Position numbers and translations under genes: made by a program
The notes under the pieces: generated by a model
Seen by the model: only the letters and a program-made list of their open reading frames with translations
The model's database searches: none
What the model was told of the DNA's origin: nothing
NCBI GenBank assembly: GCA_023140595.1
Contig: JAGLLI010000039.1
Coordinates: 1 to 21,920, forward strand
Length of the DNA: 21,920 nt
Source: Candidatus Parcubacteria bacterium
GTDB taxonomy: Bacteria > Patescibacteriota > Patescibacteriia > Patescibacteriales > UBA12075
Direction of reading: 5' to 3'
Part shown: positions 1-5,214 of the stretch, piece after piece
Position numbering within the stretch: the first letter of the stretch is position 1
How the letters are laid out: every line of letters begins with the position of its first letter

Positions 1-100
1 TGAATGGCCGGAGAATATTAAAAAAATATTGCCTAAAAAAACTATTTTTATTGAATTTAAAATACAAAAAAATACAAGGACTATAATTACACCAAATTAA
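1..100 (+). CDS. tsaE: TsaE C-terminus (partial): tRNA threonylcarbamoyladenosine biosynthesis ATPase
   Basis: This is the last 32 codons of a plus-strand gene that enters from the left edge; the frame starts at base 2 and ends with TAA at 98-100. The peptide begins EWPENIKKILPKK and ends with a basic beta-strand-like stretch (IFIEFKIQKNTRTI). The EWPE motif followed by a short linker, LP and an alternating strand is the usual C-terminus of TsaE. TsaE is the P-loop ATPase that works with TsaB and TsaD to make t6A37 on ANN-decoding tRNAs. The P-loop lies outside the window, so the call rests on the tail alone. It is the only plausible protein-coding gene on the plus strand here, and it converges on the minus-strand operon across the terminator at 99-127. 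Confidence 0.75.
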   Translation, partial: EWPENIKKILPKKTIFIEFKIQKNTRTIITPN

Positions 101-127
101 AAAATCCCGCGCAATACGGGATTTTTT
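99..127. terminator. Bidirectional intrinsic terminator
   Basis: An 11-bp stem (99-109 with 117-127) surrounds a 7-nt loop. It has a CCCG/CGGG core flanked by A-runs and T-runs, so it can end transcription in both directions. It sits between the tsaE stop codon and the stop codon of the small minus-strand ORF at 147, and serves both convergent units. Confidence 0.8.
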
Positions 128-146
128 AAAAACACAACTATTTTTA

Positions 147-506
147 TTACATGGATTTTCTTTTTTTAAATTCGTCAAGATCGTCTAAAAGATTTTCTGG
201 AATTTCACTATTTTTATTATTATCTTTTCTTTTTTTAAAATTAAGCATATCCACAACATTATCCTCTACTGTTTCTTTTTTTAAATTATTTGTTTTTTTT
301 GTTTTGTTGTAATGCTTAAATGAAATTTTGTATTCTGCTATTTGCTTTTCAACATCTTCTAACTTCATTTTTAATATTTCTTTTTTGTCTCCGTTTGTTT
401 GATTAATTTTTTCTTCAATTATTTTTTGTTCATCTTTTAATTTATCCAATCCGTTTAAAAATTTTGTATCAGAATCTATTTTTGGTTGTATATTTAAATT
501 TTCCAT
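147..506 (-). CDS. Small lysine-rich coiled-coil hypothetical protein
   Basis: 119 residues, not recognised as a known family. Residues about 20-65 are rich in Glu and Lys with heptad-like spacing (DKLKDEQKIIEEKINQ and onward), predicting a coiled coil. The rest is polar and low in complexity, with two similar basic patches, FKKRKD near residue 92 and FKKRKS at the C-terminus. There is no signal peptide or membrane segment, so it is probably cytoplasmic. The ATG at 504-506 is 12 nt downstream of the lspA stop codon, so it is most likely the last gene of the dksA/traR-lspA operon. The function is unknown. The clean reading frame, operon position and following terminator support it being real. 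Confidence 0.6.
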   Translation of the reverse strand: MENLNIQPKIDSDTKFLNGLDKLKDEQKIIEEKINQTNGDKKEILKMKLEDVEKQIAEYKISFKHYNKTKKTNNLKKETVEDNVVDMLNFKKRKDNNKNSEIPENLLDDLDEFKKRKSM

Positions 507-518
507 AATTTTTTCATG

Positions 519-974
519 CTATTTATTTAATTTTGTTAAATTAAAAACCAACAACACAACCCCGACTACAATCATTGAATCGGCTATGTTGAAGACTGTG
601 AAGTATTTTAAGTCTAGGTAATCAATTACAAAGCCGTATTTTATGCGGTCAATAATATTGCTTGTAGCTCCAAGTATGACAAATGCCAAACATGAGGCTT
701 GAGTGTATTCTTCTTTTTTTATCAGTATTACACAAAAATATAATAAAATCAATATAACTACCCCGATAAACGCGGTTAAAATAGGTCCTGAAAGGGGCAA
801 AGAAAAGGCGATATAATAATTTTTAGCCAAAGTAAAGCCAAAATAATCGGAAATCAGCTCTATTTTAATATTTTCATAATAATTAAGAGCCAAAATTTTA
901 AATAACCTGTCTAAAGATACAAAAAAAATGGCTAAAATTATATAATAAACCATCTTTTTTTTGTATACAAGCAT
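519..974 (-). CDS. lspA: Lipoprotein signal peptidase (signal peptidase II)
   Basis: 151 residues, about the usual size for this family of polytopic aspartyl peptidases, which cut the signal peptide from diacylglyceryl-modified prolipoproteins in the membrane. Four hydrophobic segments are visible (about 9-30, 58-82, 93-105 and 125-146). The family motifs are present: DRLFK at 22-26, N52 followed by IAFS, NIIDR at 106-110, the first catalytic aspartate D118 in VIDY, and the second, D132, in FNIADS. The start at 974 is an ATG; an in-frame ATG at codon 8 is an alternative, and neither has a strong ribosome-binding site. It lies 22 nt downstream of the dksA-like gene and is probably co-transcribed with it. 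Confidence 0.93.
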   Translation of the reverse strand: MLVYKKKMVYYIILAIFFVSLDRLFKILALNYYENIKIELISDYFGFTLAKNYYIAFSLPLSGPILTAFIGVVILILLYFCVILIKKEEYTQASCLAFVILGATSNIIDRIKYGFVIDYLDLKYFTVFNIADSMIVVGVVLLVFNLTKLNK

Positions 975-996
975 ATTTTATTTCATATCATAAAAA

Positions 997-1374
997 TCAC
1001 GGTCGGCTTTGCAGTTTTGTTTTGCAGGGAACGCAAGCGCTGGCTACTGGTCTGGCTAGCATCCGTTTTTTTCCAATCGGTTGATTGCAATATTTGCAAA
1101 TTCCATAAGTCTCATCTTCTATTCTTTCTAACGCGGCATCAATATCTTTTAAAGTGCCTTGCAAAACCTTGTCAGTTGCCAAATTTGTTGAAAATTCGCT
1201 GATTTCCTGGGCATTTTCATCAGATTTATCGCCATATTCTGGAAATTTTACTTTAGCGTTTTTGTCATTGCCGGAAATATCTTCCAAATCTTTTAAGATC
1301 TGCTTTTTTCTGGTTAACAACTCTGCTTTTATTGTTTTTATATCACTCTTGTTTAGAGTATCTTTATTTGTCAT
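997..1374 (-). CDS. DksA/TraR-family C4 zinc-finger protein
   Basis: 125 residues. The N-terminal half (about 10-85) is helical and should form the coiled-coil hairpin of the DksA/TraR fold. The C-terminal part carries a four-cysteine zinc finger at C93, C96, C114 and C117 (YGICKYCNQPIG, then ASACVPCK). In the family such proteins enter the RNA polymerase secondary channel and modulate initiation, including at rRNA promoters. Whether this short version has the acidic coiled-coil tip needed for ppGpp-dependent action cannot be told with confidence, so I do not call it DksA proper. It is the first gene of a probable operon with lspA and the coiled-coil ORF, and has its own promoter at 1436-1464. 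Confidence 0.88.
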   Translation of the reverse strand: MTNKDTLNKSDIKTIKAELLTRKKQILKDLEDISGNDKNAKVKFPEYGDKSDENAQEISEFSTNLATDKVLQGTLKDIDAALERIEDETYGICKYCNQPIGKKRMLARPVASACVPCKTKLQSRP

Positions 1375-1435
1375 ATTTTTAAAAAAATAAGTAAAAACAA
1401 CCTTTTATTTAAAAGATTATCTGTATTCAATTATA

Positions 1436-1464
1436 AGTATAAACCAAAACCGTTAAAATGGCAA
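1436..1464 (-). promoter_or_regulatory. Sigma-70 type promoter of the dksA/traR-lspA operon
   Basis: Read on the minus strand, TTGCCA (1459-1464) and TATACT (1436-1441) are separated by 17 nt. A second TATAAT-like box follows a few bases downstream. The ATG of the zinc-finger gene lies about 60 nt downstream of the -10 box. Confidence 0.6.
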
Positions 1465-1474
1465 TACTTTGCGC

Positions 1475-2077
1475 TTACTCCTTTATCCCGTCCAAATTTA
1501 CATCATATAAAATTTTCTCCTGCAAATGCGTATATTTAAGGATTTCTTCGTCTTTAAACCAAATTTTCAGCTCTTTTTCTACTTCTTCAACGGTGCCGGA
1601 AGCATGAATTAAATTTCTAACACTTCGCTGATCTGTGTCCGCCAAAGCAAAAGAATCCAAAGTTAAATCGCCGCGAATTGTTCCGACATCAGCCAAAAGC
1701 GGAGCAGTTGAGCCGGTTATTTTCCTTACCAATTCAACAGCGCCGGCGCCTTGCCAAACAATAGCCACAACCGGCCCGGAACTTAAATATTTGGCATTAG
1801 CCTTTAAGACAGCCCGGCCGTTTTCCGAATAAGTTTTATAAGGAGATTTTTCGCCTTTTTTCTCATAAGCCTCGGCCGCCTTTCTTCCAACTTCTTCAAT
1901 CCACGCGTCACCGCCAACTTCATAATAATGCTTGGTCGCTTGCTCCTCTGTGGGAATAATCATTTTAAGTCCGATTAATTTAAGACCTGTACGTTCATAG
2001 CGCTTAATAATCTCGCCGATTAATGATCTTTGCACGCCATCAGGCTTAATAATCACTAAAGTTTTTTCATTTTTCAT
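1475..2077 (-). CDS. ndk: Nucleoside diphosphate kinase, long variant
   Basis: 200 residues, against about 140-150 for the usual enzyme, which moves the gamma-phosphate between NTPs and NDPs through a phosphohistidine. The core is clear: K11 in IIKPDGVQR, the TGSTAP motif at 121-126, R135 in GTIRGD, N155, and catalytic H158 in RNLIHASG. Extra length comes from an insertion at about 54-90 in the Kpn-loop/helix region, a short insertion between RGD and the active-site histidine, and a tail of about 25 residues. The usual Asp after HxS is replaced by Gly161. Longer NDKs of this type occur in some bacterial and archaeal lineages, so it is probably active. It is a single gene with its own promoter at 2096-2123. 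Confidence 0.9.
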   Translation of the reverse strand: MKNEKTLVIIKPDGVQRSLIGEIIKRYERTGLKLIGLKMIIPTEEQATKHYYEVGGDAWIEEVGRKAAEAYEKKGEKSPYKTYSENGRAVLKANAKYLSSGPVVAIVWQGAGAVELVRKITGSTAPLLADVGTIRGDLTLDSFALADTDQRSVRNLIHASGTVEEVEKELKIWFKDEEILKYTHLQEKILYDVNLDGIKE

Positions 2078-2095
2078 AAAAAAATAAATCCACTA

Positions 2096-2123
2096 AATAT
2101 ATCAATCAACAAATTATTCGCAA
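2096..2123 (-). promoter_or_regulatory. Probable ndk promoter
   Basis: On the minus strand, TTGCGA (2118-2123) and TATATT (2096-2101) are 16 nt apart and end about 20 nt before the ndk ATG. It is recognised by spacing and match to consensus only. Confidence 0.45.
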
Positions 2124-2152
2124 TTCGCAGATTAGCATATATTCGCAGATTA
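2123..2152. repeat. Short direct repeat, 18-bp period
   Basis: ATTCGCAGATTA occurs at 2123-2134 and again at 2141-2152 in the gap between the receiver-domain gene and ndk, next to the ndk -35 box. The following six bases are similar but not identical. It could be slippage or an operator; nothing else in the window shares it. Confidence 0.4.
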
Positions 2153-2164
2153 ACATTATATATA

Positions 2165-2533
2165 TTAGACTAAATATTTCTTTATCGCTTCACCGACCTG
2201 CGACGGAGTTAAATTCGCTTTTACCAAATAATCTGTCGCTCCAAATTGATCGCCTTTTTTCTTGTCTTCATCAGTGCTTAAATTAGTCAGCATTATTATC
2301 GGCGTATTTTTTGTTTTCGCGCTTGCTCTTAATTCTCGCAAAACTGAAAAACCGTCTAACTGCGGCATAATAATATCCAATAAAATTAAATCAGGCTTTT
2401 GGCTTAATGCCATACTAAGCCCTGACGCGCCATTATCAGCAAGAAAAACCATATAACCTTCCTGCTCCAGTTTGGTTTTATACATTCCGCCAATCATAGC
2501 GTCATCCTCGCAAATTAATATCTTTTTTTCCAT
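2165..2533 (-). CDS. Stand-alone response regulator receiver domain (CheY-like)
   Basis: 122 residues forming one complete receiver domain with no output domain. The acidic pocket is E9-D10-D11, the phosphoacceptor is D53 in LLDIIMPQLDG, T83 is the switch threonine in MLTN, and K105 is the conserved lysine in YLVKAN. Such proteins accept a phosphoryl group from a histidine kinase and act by protein-protein contact. No kinase gene is visible nearby, so the partner is elsewhere and the output unknown. The gene has its own extended -10 promoter at 2563-2590. Confidence 0.92.
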   Translation of the reverse strand: MEKKILICEDDAMIGGMYKTKLEQEGYMVFLADNGASGLSMALSQKPDLILLDIIMPQLDGFSVLRELRASAKTKNTPIIMLTNLSTDEDKKKGDQFGATDYLVKANLTPSQVGEAIKKYLV

Positions 2534-2562
2534 AGTTTTCTAAATTAAATTCAATTAATACT

Positions 2563-2590
2563 AGTATAGCAAAATATTTGTGAATTGCAA
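2563..2590 (-). promoter_or_regulatory. Extended -10 promoter of the receiver-domain gene
   Basis: On the minus strand TTGCAA (2585-2590), a 16-nt spacer ending in TGC, and TATACT (2563-2568) make a strong extended -10 promoter. It lies just beyond the stop codon of the upstream metallo-beta-lactamase gene, so the receiver gene is probably transcribed separately. Confidence 0.65.
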
Positions 2591-2595
2591 GGTTT

Positions 2596-3423
2596 TCAAA
2601 ATCTAATCGTCCCGTTCAAATCAGTTCGTAAAATTTCAGCGCCCAATCTTTCCAAACGTTTAATAATCCGCTGGCTGGGATGGCCGAATTTATTATCTTT
2701 GCCTACTGAAATAATTGCTTTTTGGGGATTGCCTAATTCCAAAAATTCTTGATGACTTGATGTATTTGAACCATGATGCCCGACTTTTAAAATTTCCACT
2801 CTATTTAAATTTCCTGTCTTAATTAATTCTTCTTCCACCTCTATTTCCGCGTCTCCCATAAATAAAACCGTTTTGTCAACGCACGCCAATTCCGCTACAA
2901 TTGAGCTGTTATTAAGATTATTTACGCTTTTGCCCAATAAGCTCTGCCTGGGATAAATTATATCTAAAAAACAATCATTCCCAAAAATTATTTTTTGGGG
3001 ACGATCTATAATTACCAAAGGAACATTTTTAGCTTTAACTATTTTGAGCCATTCAAGATAAGCCGGCGCGCTATGCGTCACTCCAGTATAAAGAATTTTT
3101 TTAACATCATATCTTTCTAAAACAAAAATCAAACCGGCAACATGATCGTCATGCGGATGAGTCAAAACCATTAAATCAACGCTTTTATCCCACCATTGTA
3201 ATTCTTTTTCCAATTCTTCTATCACTTTATAATCCGCTCCGCCGTCAATTAAAATATTCTGTCCGAACGGCGTTTTAATCAAACTGGCATCGCCCTGCCC
3301 CACATCCAAGAACGCTATTTCCAATTTATTTTCAGCGCTTAAAGTTAGCCAAAAGACAGGAATCGCTAAAAATATTCCGACTATCGCGAGGGTGATTAGG
3401 GTTTTATATAATTTATGAGGCAT
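2596..3423 (-). CDS. ComEC/Rec2-type metallo-beta-lactamase-fold hydrolase, membrane-anchored
   Basis: 275 residues. One N-terminal membrane segment (about 8-28) is followed by a metallo-beta-lactamase fold: FLDVGQGDA at 38-46, ILIDGG at 57-62, the metal motif THPHDDH at 88-94, MGDAE with D191, KVGHHGS at 214-219, and GHPS at 247-250. This is the same soluble domain found at the C-terminus of the DNA-uptake channel ComEC, where it is thought to act on DNA outside the membrane. Here it stands alone without the channel part. The ATG overlaps the end of the glycerate kinase gene by 11 bp, so the two are translationally coupled. Substrate is not known; nuclease or phosphodiesterase activity is inference from family. 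Confidence 0.85.
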   Translation of the reverse strand: MPHKLYKTLITLAIVGIFLAIPVFWLTLSAENKLEIAFLDVGQGDASLIKTPFGQNILIDGGADYKVIEELEKELQWWDKSVDLMVLTHPHDDHVAGLIFVLERYDVKKILYTGVTHSAPAYLEWLKIVKAKNVPLVIIDRPQKIIFGNDCFLDIIYPRQSLLGKSVNNLNNSSIVAELACVDKTVLFMGDAEIEVEEELIKTGNLNRVEILKVGHHGSNTSSHQEFLELGNPQKAIISVGKDNKFGHPSQRIIKRLERLGAEILRTDLNGTIRF

Positions 3424-4777
3424 TTTTTAAAAAAACCATCACATCCCCGACATTTGTGTTAGTGTTATCCATTTTAATTAAAGAATTTCCGAGCTTTTTA
3501 AATAAATTATGAGTGTCAAAATTTTTTATATGCGCCTCTATATCAATTCCCTTTTCATCTGCCAGGCGATATGAATTATTATCAATAATAGCTCCGGCGA
3601 TATTTTTTGTATAATCGGAGCCGTCGGTGCTGATGCTTGCGAACACCCAAGAAAAATTCGTATTTTTTAAATAATTCAAAAACAACGCTGACAAGTGTTG
3701 ATTGCGACCACCTCTTCCGTGATTCTCTGATAAAAATATTAAAGGCTCACCGCCGAAAATTAAAACATCATAATCGCTATTTTTTTCTTGAAGCAAATCA
3801 GCAATCATGCTCTTGGCTTCTGTTTCCACGTTTTTGCTTATTCCTGCGTTTACAATTAAAGGCTTAAATTTTATACGTTTAGCTTCCAGCGCGATTGCTT
3901 CCAGCGCGTCCTTGTTTGAGCCGATAATAAAATTTTTCGCGCTTTTGCTTTTGCATGTTTCTTTTTGCTTTCCTTGTGTTCCTTCTTTAATATATTTAAT
4001 CGCGCTTTTTGGAATACATTTAATTAAATTATATTTTTCCAAAATCAAGCGCGCGTCCTGGAAAGTAGTCGGATCAAACGATATCGGTCCAGAAGCGATT
4101 GTGTCCGGTTTTCCTAAAATACAATCGGAAATAATTATTGAAATAACTTGCGCCGAAGCGAAAAATTCCGCTAATTGCCCGCCTTTTATTTTTGACAAGT
4201 GCTTGCGAACTGTGTTTATTTCCCGGATATTGGCGCCGGACTTTATTAATAAATCAGTAGTTTTTTGTTTTTCTTCCAAAGATACGCTGTCCGCCGGCGC
4301 AGGCAGCATTGCGGAACCGCCTCCTGACAGAAGACAAACAACTAAATCTTTTTTGTTAATTTTATATTTCTCTTTCAAATCAAGCATTTTTTTCACGCCT
4401 TTCAACCCTGCGCGATCCGGCAACGGATGCCCTGCTTTGATTACCTTAATTTTCTTTATATCTTTATTTTTTTCAATGGAATTAACGATTCCAGCGGTAA
4501 TATTTTCCGCCCCCACGATTTTTTCAAAAGCCTCGGCCATTTTTCCAACGGCCTTGCCGCCGCCGACAACAAAAATCCTGCCGGATAACAGATTAAATTC
4601 ATTGTTATTAATAATAAGCGAATTAAATTCCTTGCCGTAACGAACGGCTTTTTTCATTAAATTCTCTGGTCGTACAGCTTCAATTCCTGCTTCAATCAAT
4701 TGAACAACTTGTTTTCTTGCTTTTGAATCGCTTATTTCGAGCTTGTTTTTTATTATTGGCATGTTTAAATTATCCAC
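3413..4777 (-). CDS. Glycerate 2-kinase (GckA/TtuD, DUF4147 + MOFRL)
   Basis: 454 residues, the usual length of the MOFRL-family glycerate kinases, which phosphorylate D-glycerate to 2-phosphoglycerate and feed lower glycolysis. The N-terminal DUF4147 part shows GGGKAVGKM at 72-80, AGHPLPD at 115-121, LLSGGGSAML at 149-158, NTVRKHLSKIKGG at 188-200 and SDC...IASGP near 217-231. The C-terminal MOFRL part shows GRGGRNQHLS, STDGSDYT and NTNVGD. Older annotation often calls these proteins hydroxypyruvate reductase. The first start is a GTG at 4777; an in-frame ATG five codons on (4762), with a weak GTGGA upstream, is a credible alternative. The gene overlaps the metallo-beta-lactamase gene. Confidence 0.88.
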   Translation of the reverse strand: MDNLNMPIIKNKLEISDSKARKQVVQLIEAGIEAVRPENLMKKAVRYGKEFNSLIINNNEFNLLSGRIFVVGGGKAVGKMAEAFEKIVGAENITAGIVNSIEKNKDIKKIKVIKAGHPLPDRAGLKGVKKMLDLKEKYKINKKDLVVCLLSGGGSAMLPAPADSVSLEEKQKTTDLLIKSGANIREINTVRKHLSKIKGGQLAEFFASAQVISIIISDCILGKPDTIASGPISFDPTTFQDARLILEKYNLIKCIPKSAIKYIKEGTQGKQKETCKSKSAKNFIIGSNKDALEAIALEAKRIKFKPLIVNAGISKNVETEAKSMIADLLQEKNSDYDVLIFGGEPLIFLSENHGRGGRNQHLSALFLNYLKNTNFSWVFASISTDGSDYTKNIAGAIIDNNSYRLADEKGIDIEAHIKNFDTHNLFKKLGNSLIKMDNTNTNVGDVMVFLKNAS

Positions 4778-4786
4778 AATTTTTGC

Positions 4787-4814
4787 TTGACAAAAATTTT
4801 AAATATGTTATATT
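4787..4814 (+). promoter_or_regulatory. Plus-strand extended -10 promoter of short RNA unit A
   Basis: TTGACA (4787-4792), a 16-nt spacer ending in TGT, and TATATT (4809-4814) form a strong promoter pointing away from the glycerate kinase gene. No plus-strand ORF follows before the terminator at 4850-4873. Confidence 0.6.
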
Positions 4815-4827
4815 AATAATACGTCAA
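4800..4827 (-). promoter_or_regulatory. Possible promoter of the glycerate kinase gene
   Basis: On the minus strand TTGACG (4822-4827) and TATTTA (4800-4805) are 16 nt apart, placing the transcript start near 4793 and giving a very short leader. It lies across the plus-strand promoter of the first short RNA unit, so the two would face each other. Confidence 0.35.
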
Positions 4828-4875
4828 CTATGGATCGCAATTGAACTCTAAAATCCGAAAATTTTCGGATTTTTA
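4821..4875 (+). ncRNA. Candidate short RNA A (about 55 nt)
   Basis: The interval between the promoter at 4787-4814 and the palindromic terminator at 4850-4873 has no start codon followed by a useful frame. Its centre can form GGAT/ATCC pairing (4832-4835 with 4853-4856), which competes with the terminator hairpin because both use the ATCC at 4853-4856. The sequence CTATGGATCGCA resembles CTACGGATTGTG in unit D at 9630, differing mainly by transitions. The ends are estimated from the promoter and terminator; no family is recognised. Confidence 0.4.
4850..4873. terminator. Palindromic intrinsic terminator
   Basis: A perfect 24-nt palindrome with a TCCG/CGGA core and A/T flanks, followed on the plus strand by more T. 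It would end the plus-strand unit A. Confidence 0.65.
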
Positions 4876-4905
4876 TTTATAAAAAATTATCCACACCCTA
4901 GTTAC

Positions 4906-4938
4906 TTGACAAGCCTTGTGAATATGCTATCCTATAAT
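4906..4938 (+). promoter_or_regulatory. Plus-strand promoter of short RNA unit B
   Basis: TTGACA at 4906-4911 is followed by TATGCTATCCTATAAT. The better -10 is TATCCT (4928-4933), 16 nt from the -35 and preceded by TGC; TATAAT (4933-4938) is 21 nt away. The TATGCTAT element recurs before the tRNA gene (5044-5053) and unit D (9599-9608). Confidence 0.6.
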
Positions 4939-4939
4939 T

Positions 4940-5021
4940 GTGTATCAAGCGGAGAAACTCTATCCTTAGTTAAAGGGGACCAACAAAAACATCTTCATTG
5001 TCAATGGAGGTGTTTTTTGTT
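4940..5021 (+). ncRNA. Candidate short RNA B, complementary to the downstream tRNA
   Basis: The unit runs from about 4940 to the terminator at 4984-5019 and has no credible ORF. Two blocks are reverse complements of the tRNA gene 100-200 nt downstream: 4940-4950 is a perfect 11-nt complement of the anticodon loop (5103-5113), and 4951-4984 is a diverged inverted copy of the variable and T arms (5115-5149), including perfect GGACCAAC against GTTGGTCC. The order of the two blocks is swapped relative to a simple inverted copy. It could be an antisense RNA or a decayed, permuted inverted duplicate. Ends are estimates. Confidence 0.4.
4984..5019 (+). terminator. Intrinsic terminator of unit B
   Basis: A long hairpin with a 3-nt loop at 5000-5002: 4989-4999 pairs with 5003-5013 (two G-T wobbles) and is extended by an A-run against the T-run at 5014-5018. 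Confidence 0.7.
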
Positions 5022-5043
5022 TGTGTGATTATTTTCATCATCT

Positions 5044-5053
5044 ATGCTATAAT
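5044..5053 (+). promoter_or_regulatory. Extended -10 promoter of the tRNA gene
   Basis: TATGCTATAAT with a perfect TATAAT at 5048-5053 and the TG extension at 5045-5046. The -35 region (about 5026-5031) is weak. The tRNA body starts about 20 nt downstream of the -10 box. Confidence 0.6.
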
Positions 5054-5072
5054 TATAATCGTGGCGGCGACT

Positions 5073-5160
5073 GGAGAGTAAAGCGCCTGCGGAGGCGCCT
5101 CTGCTTGATACACAGTTGGTCCGTTTAATCACGGATAGGGTTCGACTCCCTTGCTCTCCG
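5073..5160 (+). tRNA. tRNA-Ser(UGA)-like gene with 8/4 cloverleaf and long variable arm
   Basis: 88 nt. The acceptor is 8 bp (5073-5080 with 5152-5159) and the T stem is 4 bp (5137-5140 with 5148-5151) around a normal loop TTCGACT. In the ordinary 7/5 fold the first T-stem pair would be T-T, so 8/4 fits better. The D arm is 5083-5088 with 5093-5098, 6 bp closing a 4-nt loop GCGG. The variable arm has a 5-bp stem (5120-5124 with 5131-5135). The anticodon loop CTTGATA (5104-5110) gives UGA, a serine anticodon. The anticodon stem (5099-5103 with 5111-5115) has a central C-C mismatch. The discriminator is G5160, as in serine tRNAs, followed by CCG rather than encoded CCA. The long variable arm and G73 point to seryl-tRNA synthetase; the overall shape resembles tRNA-Sec and 8/4 allo-tRNAs. 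Confidence 0.65.
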
Positions 5161-5169
5161 CCGCGCTTG

Positions 5170-5196
5170 AAAAACTCTGCTTTTTGCAGGGTTTTT
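5170..5196. terminator. Bidirectional terminator between the tRNA and surface-protein genes
   Basis: An 11-bp stem (5170-5180 with 5186-5196) with one T-G wobble, a T5 loop, and A-runs and T-runs on opposite sides. It ends the plus-strand tRNA unit and also lies about 20 nt beyond the stop codon of the minus-strand gene at 5215. Confidence 0.8.
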
Positions 5197-5214
5197 TGAT
5201 TATAATTATAAAAA

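Noticed and set aside
3807..4640. 277-codon open frame on the plus strand
   Set aside because: It lies entirely opposite the well-supported glycerate kinase gene and its translation shows no domain; it is a shadow frame.
5073..5160. A selenocysteine tRNA
   Set aside because: The shape is Sec-like but the anticodon loop reads UGA, not UCA, and no selA, selB or SECIS is visible in the window.
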